Part shown: in pieces, positions 12,676-23,424 of the stretch
Position numbering within the stretch: position 1 is the first letter of the stretch
How the letters are laid out: each line of letters opens with the position of its first letter
Assembly: GCA_033297075.1 (NCBI GenBank)
Contig: MU858227.1
Location: 1-64,000 of the forward strand
Reading direction: 5' to 3'
DNA from: Rhypophila decipiens
Lineage: Eukaryota; Ascomycota; Sordariomycetes; Sordariales; Naviculisporaceae
DNA: 64,000 nucleotides
Notes under the pieces: generated by a model
Database searches by the model: none
What the model saw: the letters and a program-made list of their open reading frames with translations, nothing else
What the model was told of the DNA's origin: nothing
Program-made: the position numbers and the translations under genes

Positions 12676-13437
12676 TTACTCAACATGCACCTTTCCAGCA
12701 ACCTCAAGATCACCCAACTCAAAATCCGGGAAATACCGACAATGGATTCTCTCAATGTACTCGATCAGTGCCGGATGACTTTTAACCAAAGCCGCGGTAG
12801 CAGGTTGCCTAGAACGGATCTCAGGTCAACATCGACCTCAAGCCAACCAACCTGAGAAGAGAAGGAGAAAACTCCCGCAACAGTCCCAACACAACCAGCT
12901 AAATACCCAATAACGGTAAAATCTGCCTCACTAGGCTTCTCCCCGCCCAGAATCCAAAACGGCCCGTCCTCATCATCATGAGCAGCAGATCTGGCCCTCG
13001 AAGCCTCGGCAGAATCGCCCAACACCCCAATCATCTCCCCTCTCAGACTGGTGACTTCCTCGGCTGTATACCGACCGGTCCCTTGCATGTACAACATCAG
13101 CCGGGCGTACCGGTACGTCAGGGCCGTTACCAGATGACGGATTCCCCAGGGCAGAGGGGCAAACGGGCCTCGGTCCCTCATTGTGTAGTAGTTTTCGTAC
13201 CATTGTTCGTATAACTGTCGGGTGCTTCATTAGTTGGGGCGGCCGGCTCTGACACAAGTTTTAATTAAGTGGTAAGGGTAATTAGTTACCGTACCGTTAT
13301 GACATATCCCCCCTCCTCAACAGCCTTCTAAACCGCTAAATCGATCACCCTTTGTTTAGGTTCCAAATAAGTGTGCGTCTAAATCGTCCAGCTCACCCGC
13401 GGCTATCAATTTGTTGATGTTGAACCCTGAATTGATA
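12676..13437 (-). pseudogene. GST-like (Fax/metaxin-type) gene, apparently broken
   Basis: The minus strand encodes the C-terminal half of a glutathione-S-transferase-like protein of the Fax/metaxin type. It has EQWYENYYTMRDRGPFAPLP, the hallmark GPFWILGGEKPSEADFTVIGYL, and after a 53-nt intron (12820-12872, acceptor CTGAG) KSHPALIEYIERIHCRYFPD, ending at TAA 12676-12678. Upstream, an intron (GTACGG...CGACAG, about 13205-13285) joins it to VEEGGYVIT. Farther 5', recognisable pieces (INKLIAAGELDDLDAHL and PKQRVIDLAV) are in different frames, and a TAG follows the second piece at about 13325. So one frameshift (about 13370) and one nonsense codon interrupt the N-terminal half, and the thioredoxin-fold start is not found. 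A shorter protein from the ATG at 13181 remains possible. Confidence 0.6.
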
Positions 13438-13872
13438 TTCTTTGCTTTCGGGTAAGGACCGAATCCCAGATATTGAAGAGGTGTAATTAGGGTCAAGAGA
13501 CAATCAGTGATGTGCCACCGGCAACAATTAAGTAGATAAGGAAGTAATCGAGCCGTTCTTCGTCTACCAACACATATATTCTGGAATCGCCTCACAGCCC
13601 GCCGTGTTTAAATTTTCTTAGCTCACCGTGTAGTACAAACCTCCATCATTCATCATTATCCGAATAGAAGTCATCTGACTAAAACAAGATCAGCCGCAAG
13701 ATAAGACGATCTGAAGATGTACAGTTAAAGCTGTCATCTGAACTCTGGTGTAACACATTGGATTATTTACATGCACTTGATCCCATCTAAAGAATGCCTT
13801 TCATCTTATCAGATAACAGATCCACCAACCAAAAACATATATGGCCTCGTACGCGGAAAGAGAAACAGAAAG
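13438..13872. other. Intergenic region
   Basis: It lies between the GST-like relic and the 3' end of the AAA+ gene. The missing N terminus of the GST-like protein should lie here but I cannot find it. I see nothing else. Confidence 0.45.
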
Positions 13873-16800
13873 TTACCAAGCCTCATCTTCATCCTCCGAC
13901 ATATCCTCAACCACTTCCGTCCTGGTAACGCCCTTCTCCTTCTCCTTCTTCTTCTTTAGTTTCGCCAGTTTAAGCTTCAGCTCCAGTTGCTCAACATCAT
14001 CCTCGTCGTCATCACTGGCGTCCCAATCCTGAAAGCCGTGCGACGCTCGACCACGCGCCGAACCAAATCCGCCCGTCCCGGCCCGCATCGTCTGACGTCC
14101 CCCGGTAGGCCTACTAGAACTAACCTCCTGCGCTACCGGCTCAAAAAGGACAGGCCCAGGGTTACTATCCTTACGAGCCTCATCCCTGTTAGCAAGAATC
14201 CCATACGAATCCTCGTCCTCCCGAACCCATGAATGTCCCGAATATAGTCGTCAAAATGCGCCGAAGTCTGCGCGACGCGCATAAAGTGCGACGCCCTGAG
14301 GAGAGGCCTCTTGAGATTCTGGTCCTTGCTCCGGCCCCCGCCCTCGTAAAAGTCCCATCTGGCGAGCGCAATGGCCGTTTGGAAGGCATTCTTAATCTGC
14401 CTGCCGTTCCACCGGCGCGATGGCATGTTCTTGTTCATCTCCCAGTGCTTGTCGATGAAGCGCCGGATCTTATCCATGTCAATGTCTATGTCGCTGGCCT
14501 TTAGACGTGCAATGTTCTTCTCCCAGATCTCTGTGGTGGGTTCTCGGCCGAGTTTTGGATAGTAAAGGCTGATATGGATTCGGGATCGGAATGCTTCGTC
14601 GAACTCGCCGACCCTGTTGGTCGTCAGGATGATGACGCCAGAGTAGTATTCAAGGACACGTAAGAACACTGGGACGAAGGTTAGTTAGGTTGTTGCTTTC
14701 AAGCATGTACTGGGCGGAAAATACATACCGGAAACCAAGGCGTTTCTCACGACGTCTCCCTTCTCTCGCTTCGTCAAAAAGACATCAGCCTCGTCAAGCA
14801 GGAGCACACATCTCCACGCGTGAGCCAAGGTGCAAAACGACTCAAGAGTGTTTTCTGCCTCATGCGCCGTTGTGCCTATATCACCGCATGTGATTGGCAG
14901 TAACGGTCGCTTCAGCTCGGAGGCTATGCACTCCGCCGTGGACGTCTTGCCGACTCCTGGGACGCCATGAAGAAGGATGATGAGCCCTTTACCCTTGTCT
15001 GCGACAGCGTCTAGAGAGATTGGCCCCGTTACATCGTCTGCCGCCGAACTCCCCGGTGGTACTCGGACATGAATTTTCATCAACGCCCGAAGAAGCATCC
15101 CGTGGCCCTTAGGCAACACCAGGTCCTCAAATCTCGTTGTGGTCGAACGAGGCGGTATGTCAGCAATGTGGTTTATGTCGAGGGCGAACCACTTGTGATC
15201 CAGCAAGGAGTACCCATACAGACGTGGCGGGAACAACAGGAGACACTCGTTTGAGAAGCCTTGCTTTCCATGGTTCTGGAAACTCAAAATCTCTGTAGAT
15301 TGAACAAATTCAGCCCGGCGATCCAGCTCAAACTTGGAGTCGTTGACAACGTCGGTGACCCAGCCATTGTCATGTTTCCCGGGCAAGGGATCGAAAGTCT
15401 CTCGGGCGTCAGCCTCCGTTGGAATGAAAATAATGCCACCGCCCAGCCTGAGGTCCCATTTGTATAAATGCCTGCCAAGATGCTCAACACCCTTGGTTTG
15501 ATCAACTATGACTTCGCCGTGTACCTAATAGAACGCAGGTTAGTGAAGTTCCCAGAAATGTAGCAGGACGAGTGGCTACGGATGGAGACGAGATCGTACC
15601 TCGGCTTGGTCGATGACGAAGTTGTTGAGTTTTTTCGAGGTCTGGTTCGCTTCCCGAAACGTAGGTCCATCGTACCGCCTGTGAGATCCCATGGCCAGCT
15701 CAGCAAACAGCGCCCCCCTAGCCAGCATCATTTCCTGAATCTGTTGATGGTTTGGATGGAGGAACGCAGGGTACATAGGAAGGAGCTTGAGGGGACGCGT
15801 CCCATTGTATCGCTGTACAACAAGTCCCTTCGGCCTAGGGCCCACACGACGCCCGTCAGAATCGATATGAAAACAGTCAATGAGGAAGCTAGTGATCTCA
15901 TGGTCACTTGACCTGACAATGTTACGACACCTATCTTCCGTCTCAAGAGGCCGACAGCCAATTCCGATCTTTGACGGCATCGAAATTGCATTTCCTACCG
16001 GTGTCAAAGCACACCCGGCCGCCCGCGACGTGCAGGATTTGATATGCTTGGCATCGGGATGCGTCCTCTGGGGGTTTGAAGAGGTATACAATATCTTTAG
16101 GCCTAAACAGCTGCCACAGGTGCTCGAAGGCAATTTCAGTCAGCGTCTTGTCGGTTATCTGACGCTTGATGTCGAAGATATCGGCCATGTCTCGATCCAT
16201 GAACTCTATCACGCATCGGAACTCATCTCTCTCTCGTTTGGCGCGATCGGCCGCATCCCTCTTGGTGTCTTGCCCGCTGGCCGGGTCTCCAGTGGGCATC
16301 TCATCTCCCACTTTGCCCTCGGCCGCTGCTTCTTCCTCTGCCTGGTCATAGACCAGCTCGAGATCACTGCAGAACTGGCGAATCTCTTGTTCATAGAAGA
16401 CTAGATACTTGAAAGGACGGACAAGGACATTTCGGGTTTCGGAGAGCTCAGGTCCGATCCAGTGGCCCAGTGCTTCCAAGAGGTAAGTAGAGTTGATGGC
16501 CAGGCGGTACGGCACATCCAACTGTGCAGACCTGTTGGTGGCTTGATCGGCGCCGGTGGTCTTGTTGTCGCCAGTACCCAATTTCTGGGCTGTGCTGAGC
16601 TTCCTCCGCTTGCGCAGGTCTGTCTTGAAACTCGATTTGGAGGAGACCAACAGAACGCTTTGTGCACGGTCGATCTTGAGTCCATTTTTCACTCGCCGCC
16701 ACTCCTCGGCTGGAATCCTCGTAATCTTTGCTTCTTGGACCGTCTCTGGGAGATGAGGTCCTTCCTCTGGAGCTAGGTTGGAGACTGGGGACTCATCCTC

Positions 16801-17050
16801 GGGCGCAGGGTTTCTTGGTAGTAAAACTGTCAGTGACGTCCGGAGTCAGATATCAAGTCATCACATACCCCAACGGAGGGGGGGGGGGGGGTCCCTCTTC
16901 TCTATCACCTGCTTCCACAGACTGCGAAGTACCATCCACCAAAGTCATTTGGCTGCTACCTATATCCGTATCCTGACGAAGAGAAATACCGGATTTGTCG
17001 ACGGGGGCGATCGGAATGGCGCCAGAAGGCTGCATCTCTATTTGGGACAT
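13873..17050 (-). CDS. AAA+ ATPase (fungal DUF7025/AAA type), frame uncertain
   Basis: ATG at 17048-17050. Exons: 16869-17050; 16813 to about 15950; about 15930-15600; 15524-14729; 14669 onward. The middle introns are 16814-16868, 15525-15599 and 14670-14728. The N-terminal half resembles the DUF7025 region that precedes the AAA module in many fungal proteins (VVQRYNGTRPLKLLPMYP, AMGSHRRYDGPTF). The AAA module shows Walker A GVPGVGKTST, Walker B CVLLLDEADVF, sensor-1 TTNR, arginine finger SRIHISLYYP, and a C-terminal Lys/Glu-rich coiled coil. It should bind and hydrolyse ATP to remodel a partner. Two joins fail: near 15945 the frame shifts by one base unless an odd GTGCTT intron is used, and near 14217 it shifts again unless a 42-nt intron (GTTCGG...CTAACAG) is spliced. 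Read without that join, it stops at about 14133. It is divergent from the NACHT-like gene at 17689. Confidence 0.75.
16878..16891. repeat. 14-G homopolymer inside AAA+ exon 1
   Basis: Fourteen consecutive G on the plus strand (C on the coding strand) encode most of a six-proline run just before the first intron of the AAA+ gene. Runs this long are slippage-prone, so the length may vary between strains or be a sequencing artefact. Confidence 0.9.
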
Positions 17051-17688
17051 GTTGTGACATTCGAAGAATAACGCAAAGAGAAAAGAATACTGGAATCGCA
17101 AAACCGGCAGCGGGCGTAGGCTTTCGGTGCTATTTAGGATGCTCAGTAGAAGGCTTCAGTGTTATTTATACCAAAAGTGAGGTGGTGGCCATGTTTGAAG
17201 GAGTGGAAAGCACCTGCCTCTTTCACTTCTCGGGTGCGTCACAATCGACCTCACATATTTGCAAGCGGAGATGGTGCTCTCGGTCAACATTGCCACGGTC
17301 CGCGAAGCGCCATCGACCGGCTGAAGCCAAAACGATGCAAACTACTGGTCCTCAACTCGAAAGGCTCTGGGCCCTGTCCTCATTTACAATTATGTGACCA
17401 ACATGCATATCGGTAACGGGCTGCATATATTGACCTGTTGTGCGACGAGCGGATCGTCACCACCATGGCGGCAAAATATGCCCATACTACCGTGATGTTC
17501 TTTCTGGTCCAAATTCTGGGACGCGGCGGGGTTCCGTGCTCGCTGTCGGTATAAGTTAACTGCAGCGTGAATATCGGACCGACAGTCGCAAGGCTTTGGG
17601 CTGGCGTGGCCGCTCTGTCGACCTCGCCTGGAGCCGAAATCCAGGGGCAAGTCAGCGCTGCTCAAATCACAGTATTGGGCAAAGCAAA
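17051..17688. promoter_or_regulatory. Shared divergent promoter, AAA+ / NACHT-like pair
   Basis: 638 bp separate the two start codons (17050 minus and 17689 plus), so both genes must be driven from here. No TATA box or repeated operator is obvious. Co-regulation is inferred from the arrangement. Confidence 0.5.
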
Positions 17689-19957
17689 ATGTCGACTTCA
17701 AGCCGGCGCTTGGCGGGTGTCCTGGATACCTATCTGCGAAAGAGACTGAGTCGCAATATTCACCCTGCTATTACCCTCGTGAGGGATCATGGCGAAGAAA
17801 CATCCACATTTCTTCAGCCTCCAGGTGAAGAACCACAGGTGACATCTTCCAATGCCGTGGTGATTAGACCAGAGGGAGACATTGTCCCGGCGGCCTCGAC
17901 GGTCATGGATGCTGAGGATGATGAATCAGATGAAATTGATTTGTAGGGCAGCCCCGATCCGTGATCCATCTCGATCACTGACATGATCGCAGTGATGAGA
18001 TTTACCGAGATGCCAAACGCGAAAAGCAGGGCTTCCAGTTGGCTATGGAAGCATACGAAACCACAGTTGGTTCCAAATTCAAGACGGAGGTGACCGACAA
18101 GCCCATTCATACATGGGAGGATGTCCTGGCAGAGGTCGATCGAGCTCAGAGTATCTACTCCGATGGCTCGGGGGCATGGGGCAAAATCCAAAAGGGCCTT
18201 CGAAGGTTTGGGTCGAATGCAAAGGCGTTTGAAGCTTGGGCCGGTCTGCTGCCTGCTGAGACAGAGTATACCTCCGTCCTGTGTGGAGGTTTGAAGCTCA
18301 TATTTGGAGTTCGTATCCTGTATATCATGGGTCCCAATCTGCCTGTGCGGCTAATTCTTTGTCTCTAGGCTGCTGCACGTCTGCACGATCTCAGGTCCGA
18401 TATTGGCGACGCTCTGGCTGAAATTCCGGATGTGCTGAGGACTACACATCTGGCCATGGGCATTTTCAGACGGCCCAAAGAGCTCCATCAAGCTAGTGCA
18501 GCATTGTACACCGCTATCATCTCGGCCTTCACCACATTGTGCTTTGGTACAAGGAGAAAGCCATTAGTAACTTGTCCCCTCAGATCTCATTGCAAGCAAC
18601 AAGCTGACAGAAGGCTAGAAACCCTGATCAAAAGCATCTTCAAACAGGAATCGTATGCCAAACACCTCGATGATCTTCTTCAGGACCTCCGGGAAAAGGC
18701 CGAGCGTTTCCATCAAGCCATCAGCCTCTGCTCCTACGGGCGAATCGTGGAGACGTCTTACATGGTGAAGGCCCAAGGCATCCAACAGGCCGAGAACCAC
18801 AAAGTTGTGATTGACTCGCTTGATAAGTACCTTGACGAGTTGCGGACTTTCAAGGGGGAATTCCAGACCCATGCCGGCGCCATGCAGGGTGGTGTTGGGG
18901 AGGTGGCAGAGTTGTTGACCGAAATCCTTGCCGCGTTCCTGAGTAGCGATTCGATGATGGACCCGAGGACACAGGATCGTAAGTATTGACCTAGTGGCAT
19001 CCGTGTGACTGGCAAGACCATGTCTAACAGCTATCAGTGAGGGGGCCAACTCTTCCGATCCGCAGGGCAAAGTCGGAATCTACGCTCTTGCGAGGTAAGT
19101 ATTTGCCCCGGAGTCGCTAGCTATTGTCCTTGCAATTAATCTCCCGTACGGTCTTAGACGTTCCCGCTGTGCAGGACAAACTCATGTCTGCACTCGACTA
19201 CAACAGCTCGGCGGACCGAGACGATATGGCGGCCTGTCTGCGCAGTGTATGGCAAATCCCTCGATCCGACCAAGACCGCCTCGTCCCGGCCATGCAGTCG
19301 CCGAAACTTAAGCAGTGGATCACGGATACCACATCCTCGGCCATCTTCCTCAACTTCAACGCCACTCGGAATCGGAGATCGACGTCTTTCGTTGCTGCGA
19401 AACTGGCCGATTCGATCCAGGCGAGCTCCTCGGTAGTAGTGCTGTCCTTCTTCTGCGACGCACACTCGCGGCAGCTCGCCGGCGATTCCGACCTTGGCGT
19501 AGCGGGCATGATGCGCAGCCTGGTCGGCCAGCTTCTAGTTGCGTACCCGAACTACAGTGTAGGCGTCGTCCAGGGAATCCGAGCGGCAAATCTTGACAGC
19601 GTCAAGGACCTATGCAAGATATTCATCCTGCTGATAGGTCAGCTTCCCCGGAACATGACGGTCTTTTGCATTCTCGACGGTGTGACCCGCTTCGAAGAGA
19701 CCAACGCCTTTCGCGAGGAGGGTGAGGCGGTCGTCAAGGAGATGATGAGGGTTGTGAACTGGACGGCGGAGAACGGGTGCTGTTTCAAGCTCCTGCTGAC
19801 GAGCCCCGGGAACAGTCGGGTACTGTATCGGCATCTGCTGGAACCTGAAAAGGATTCCATCTGGTTGCCTGCAAAGGTGCCTTCTCGAGGCGGGTTTATC
19901 AATGGGAAGTGGGAAGGGACTGTCGGGCGTGACATGGATAGGCTGGGGGCATTTTAA
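17689..19957 (+). CDS. DUF7708 / NACHT-like (STAND-type) protein
   Basis: Five exons (17689-17942, 17993-18308, 18369-18978, 19038-19094, 19158-19957) give 678 residues; all junctions are in phase. Residues about 100-330 match the DUF7708 domain found at the N terminus of fungal NACHT proteins (TWEDVLAEVDRAQSIY, FEAWAGLLPAETEYTSVLCG, LKLIFGAAARLHDLR, SIFKQESYAKHLDDL). The last exon resembles the nucleotide-binding module linked to it: FLNFNATRNRRSTSFVAAKL at the P-loop position (479-494), LSFFCDAH (508), and NMTVFCILDGV (578) as a Walker-B-like strand, then FKLLLTSPGNSRVLYR. There is no GxxxxGKT, so ATP binding is doubtful. No WD40, ankyrin or TPR repeats follow, unlike full fungal NLRs. Around 18526-18563 the family's HHIVLWYKEKA-like helix reads in another frame, so a lesion or an unmodelled intron may be present. 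Confidence 0.78.
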
Positions 19958-20641
19958 TATTGATCCTGCTTCACGATGTTAGTGAGTAAGAAATTGAGAA
20001 TGATGTCAAGGGAGCCCATATGTCCAGCGGTGCACCGTACAATACAAGTCTAAATGTACACTTACTTGGCAAGAGCTGTGGTGCTTATCCTACGGCACTA
20101 CCGCTGGAAAGCGTTGTCTTCACCTTGCTTCGGTTATGAGGATTGGCAGTGTGTTCGAAGAGAGAAGTAAAGGTATAAGAAAAAGCGACCAAGGTTTCGT
20201 CGGCAGCTCGGGGTTTTGGAAGGTGATCACCGGAAAAGCGCCGTGCCGTGCTATGAACCCACACCGGTGAATACAGCAAAGTTGTGATACGGAGTACGGA
20301 GGAAGGAAGAAGGTTTAACCTTGGGCCACAACGCCCATCTCCCCACCTCACCAAACCTTCTTTCTGTCCCTACTGGGTATTTTTAATATGGCTGTATGCT
20401 ATCCTTTCTCTTTTGTCCCTGTATGTTTGGTACTCTTAACTGCTCCCCTTTGGCAGGCCATTGTCTCGAAGAAAACCCACATTAATCACCACCAAAAAAT
20501 AAGAAATGGTATTGAGAGAAAAACGCTCATTAAAATACTCGCCCAATGAATGAACCTATTTGACCTAGGCTTTAGAAAAGAAAAAGAACAACATCACAAA
20601 CTTACTAGAACACATTACTCTACCTTAACATTAGGGATAGC
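19958..20641. other. Intergenic, convergent 3' ends
   Basis: It holds the 3' flanks of the NACHT-like gene and the Clr5-domain gene. It contains ATACGGAGTACGGA at 20287-20300, a motif seen again at 63331. No gene is visible. Confidence 0.5.
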
Positions 20642-23084
20642 CTACGCCATCAACTGCACCACAAAGGTGGGAGCAGCAGAATGCCCCGTAACATTCGCAT
20701 TGCCCTGAATGTGCTGCAGATACGCCTCAAGCTCCATATCGTCGCTCACAGGAAGCGGTAGCTCCCCGCCTTGGCCGTCCTTGACGATTCCCTCGATGGC
20801 AAAACACATGGCACCGGGGTACTTGGCCAGAGCAGCGGCGCGGACTTGCTCGACGGTGGGATGCTGGGGGACGGTCGAGATCCACATCCTTGGTCCGGCC
20901 ATATGGCTTGGCAGGGCCGTGTTGGAATGCAGCTTGTAAAAGACTGCCATTGAAGCTGGCGCTGGTGGTTGTTGATGTTGTTGTTGAACACTTCGATTCT
21001 TGGCCGGAGGCGCCTGGTTTCGTTGTCTTCGTGCTGGGGGAGGGTATACTGGTGCTGGAGCTGCAGCAGTGGCCGGTTGAGGAGATATTGTTTGGGCCAA
21101 GGAAGTAATAGGAGCTGGGGCATGATATGCTGATCCAGGGGCCTCGAATTGGGCGTCAAACGACGGCTGCTGCTGAAGTCCCTGTGGCTGAAAAAAGTTA
21201 AGATCGGGGCTGGTTGGGTTGAGAAGAGGGTCGACGGGCTGCGGTTCCGCCTCCCCGTCTGATATCTCCATCGGTGCTAGTCGTGCCTCTGTATGCGCTC
21301 TCTCTTCCGCAGCTTGTGCTTTTTGTTTTTTACCTGTTCCAGGTGGCCGTCCACACCGCTTCGGCCCATTGGGTTTCATGGGTTCCTTGGGTTCCTTGGG
21401 CGGCTTCGGGGCCTTGGGCGGTTTAGGTTCCTTGGGCGCCTTGGGCGCCTTGGACACGACACGGCCTCTCGACACGGGGGGTGGGTTGGCAGCTTCTTCA
21501 AACACGTTCCTCCCCTGATGGACAGCTTCTTGCCGATATCTCCGCATCGCATCGCGTGCAAGGAAATTGAGCGCCCGGGCCTTCTCATGGCGGTCTGGAT
21601 CAGGCCAATCTGGCCGCTCGAGCTGGCTCAGCCTCCTCATCAGCTCCGAGCTATCGTGCCATTTAGCCAGGATCTCCTGCCAGTGCTCCTCGCCTTCGAA
21701 ATGTCTGCTAAAAAACTTCTCCTGCGCGAGAATGAGGTAGATGGACGATCGAATCTGTCTGCCTTGCTCGGGATCAAGATTGAGAATCGTCTTGGCCTTT
21801 GCCACGCTGAGTTTAGTGGTCAAGAGTCTCATCGCCTTGGTGACATCGCAGCAGATGAGATCGATGGCCAGCTTTTTCCGCTCGATATCTGTCTGGTCCC
21901 ACATACAGGAGCGGAGGTGGATGCTCTGTCGTATGAGTTGGTCCTTGAGAGCCTCCCACTTCTCAGGGCCAGCAATTGTCTTTTTGATGACACCTTCTTG
22001 CTCACACAGGGTCCGAAATGCGTTCCTCACAGTCATGTACGCTTCATTATCGAGTCCCAGAATGATCTTTGTCTCACCCAGCGTAGTTTCCGACGGGTAG
22101 CGCGGAGGACAGGGCGGATCAGCAGGCAATCCAGCATACTCCTTGATCCTCCGCCGCCGTTTCTTGGTCGCCCATTTGGCCATGGACTCGGATTGCAGTT
22201 CCATCATTCTCTGCTGCTTGCGCATTTCCACAGCAGCCAATTCCTCGGGGCTGAGATCTTGGACAGGAATCTCGGGTGTAGCCTCCACAGCAGGAACAAT
22301 GTCGGCCAATCGCTCCTCCTGCCGAGCTTCCTCAACTTCCTCATCTTCCATCTCTTCGTCACTGTCTTCACCACTTTCATCCGTCTCATGAGACTCCTGC
22401 CTCTCCCCAGCACCAGAACCACCCGTGGTCCGTTTGGCATCCTTCAACTTCTTCATAAGCTTCAACCTCTCGATCCGATCAGACGTAGTAGGATGCCCAA
22501 AAGCGGCCCCTTTGGTACGAAGATAGAAGCCATGTCTGGACCGGATATTTTGCAGGTCCCGAGCGTCAAGCTCATACCCGTCTTCTTCGGTCAAGACGCG
22601 GAGCATTTCGTGGCCGTTGAGGTTCTTGCTCCATAGCTCCTTGACGCGCGAGACGAGCTGCTCCTTTTTCCATGCAGGATCGTGTTTGCGCGGGAATTGC
22701 CATTGTCTGAATTTATGATGGAATGTGCGGGGTCTGAGTGAAGATTAGAATTGACAATCGAATTATGTTGAAAGGGAAGCAAGGGGGTAGTATTGGGGAA
22801 TGCATAAATGTGTGAGTGAGAAAGTGGATCAATTATCATGGGATAACCAAGGTAATTTGGATCATAAAGAAATGGCATTGTGGTGTTGTTGTGATTACGG
22901 CGGCCCATACGTTCAAGTCGCGACAAAGCAGGGCAAAGAGGAGACCGATAGAACAAGTCAAAATTCACCTTGGATTGAACCCGTATTTTGTCCGTAAATA
23001 CTCGGCGACCTGGGGGACTGACTTTCTCTGATTGACATATAGGTCGTAGCATTCTTCCTTATAAGGCTCCCACTTGTAGACCAT
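20642..23084 (-). CDS. Clr5-domain protein
   Basis: Exon 1 (22969-23084) starts at ATG 23082-23084 and encodes MVYKWEPYKEECYDLYVNQR...VAEYLRTKYGFNP. After a 235-nt intron (22734-22968, GTGAAT...CACTCAG) exon 2 (20642-22733) continues PRTFHHKFRQWQFPRKHD, completing the Clr5 domain (about residues 1-60). A second helical block, WSKNLNGHEMLRVLTEEDGYEL, follows. The total is 735 residues. After an acidic stretch (DSDEEMEDEEVEEA) there is a conserved helical middle (about 200-420), a Lys-Pro-rich repeat (PKAPKEPKPPK, about residue 440) with an AT-hook-like RCGRPPG, a Gln/Pro-rich tail, and a compact C-terminal block. The Clr5 domain is named after a fission yeast silencing factor and is common in fungal proteins of unknown function. 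A nuclear, DNA-associated role is likely but inferred. Confidence 0.82.
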
Positions 23085-23424
23085 CGTGTCTGTTGTTGTT
23101 GATCAATCGATGGAGATTACGGATGTTCGCAAGAGCACGATTGCTTTGCCATGGCGTTGTTGGGGAAATTGCTCAGTTGGTCAGACATGCCACCTGGAGT
23201 CGGGAAAAGTGGGGCACCAGCCTCTACCGTGTCAATCACACAGAAAATGAGCACTGTATTGATTTGAGTTGTCTACAATGAGCGATCGCTGGCCAAAAAA
23301 TGTGCAATTGAATTCAAAGAGAAATAACAGTGAAATTTTAGAATACCTACACCCATCAGGCCAACGCCATATGACAGCAAGAGCAACATGAAACCGAAAT
23401 ACAATTCTATGGATATCCAGTTAT
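23085..23424. other. Intergenic region, Clr5-domain gene promoter
   Basis: 340 bp between the Clr5-domain gene start and the NOP7 stop, both on the minus strand. Positions about 23160-23190 (GAAATTGCTCAGTTGGTCAGA) resemble the A-box/D-arm of a tRNA gene, but no matching T-arm follows. Confidence 0.45.

Noticed and set aside
21293..22636. 447-codon plus-strand open frame
   Set aside because: It is antisense to the well-supported Clr5-domain gene and has no family-like motif; it arises from that gene's codon bias.
23155..23260. tRNA-like A-box and D-arm (GCTCAGTTGG)
   Set aside because: No matching acceptor stem or GGTTCRANYCC B-box follows, so a tRNA call is not supported.
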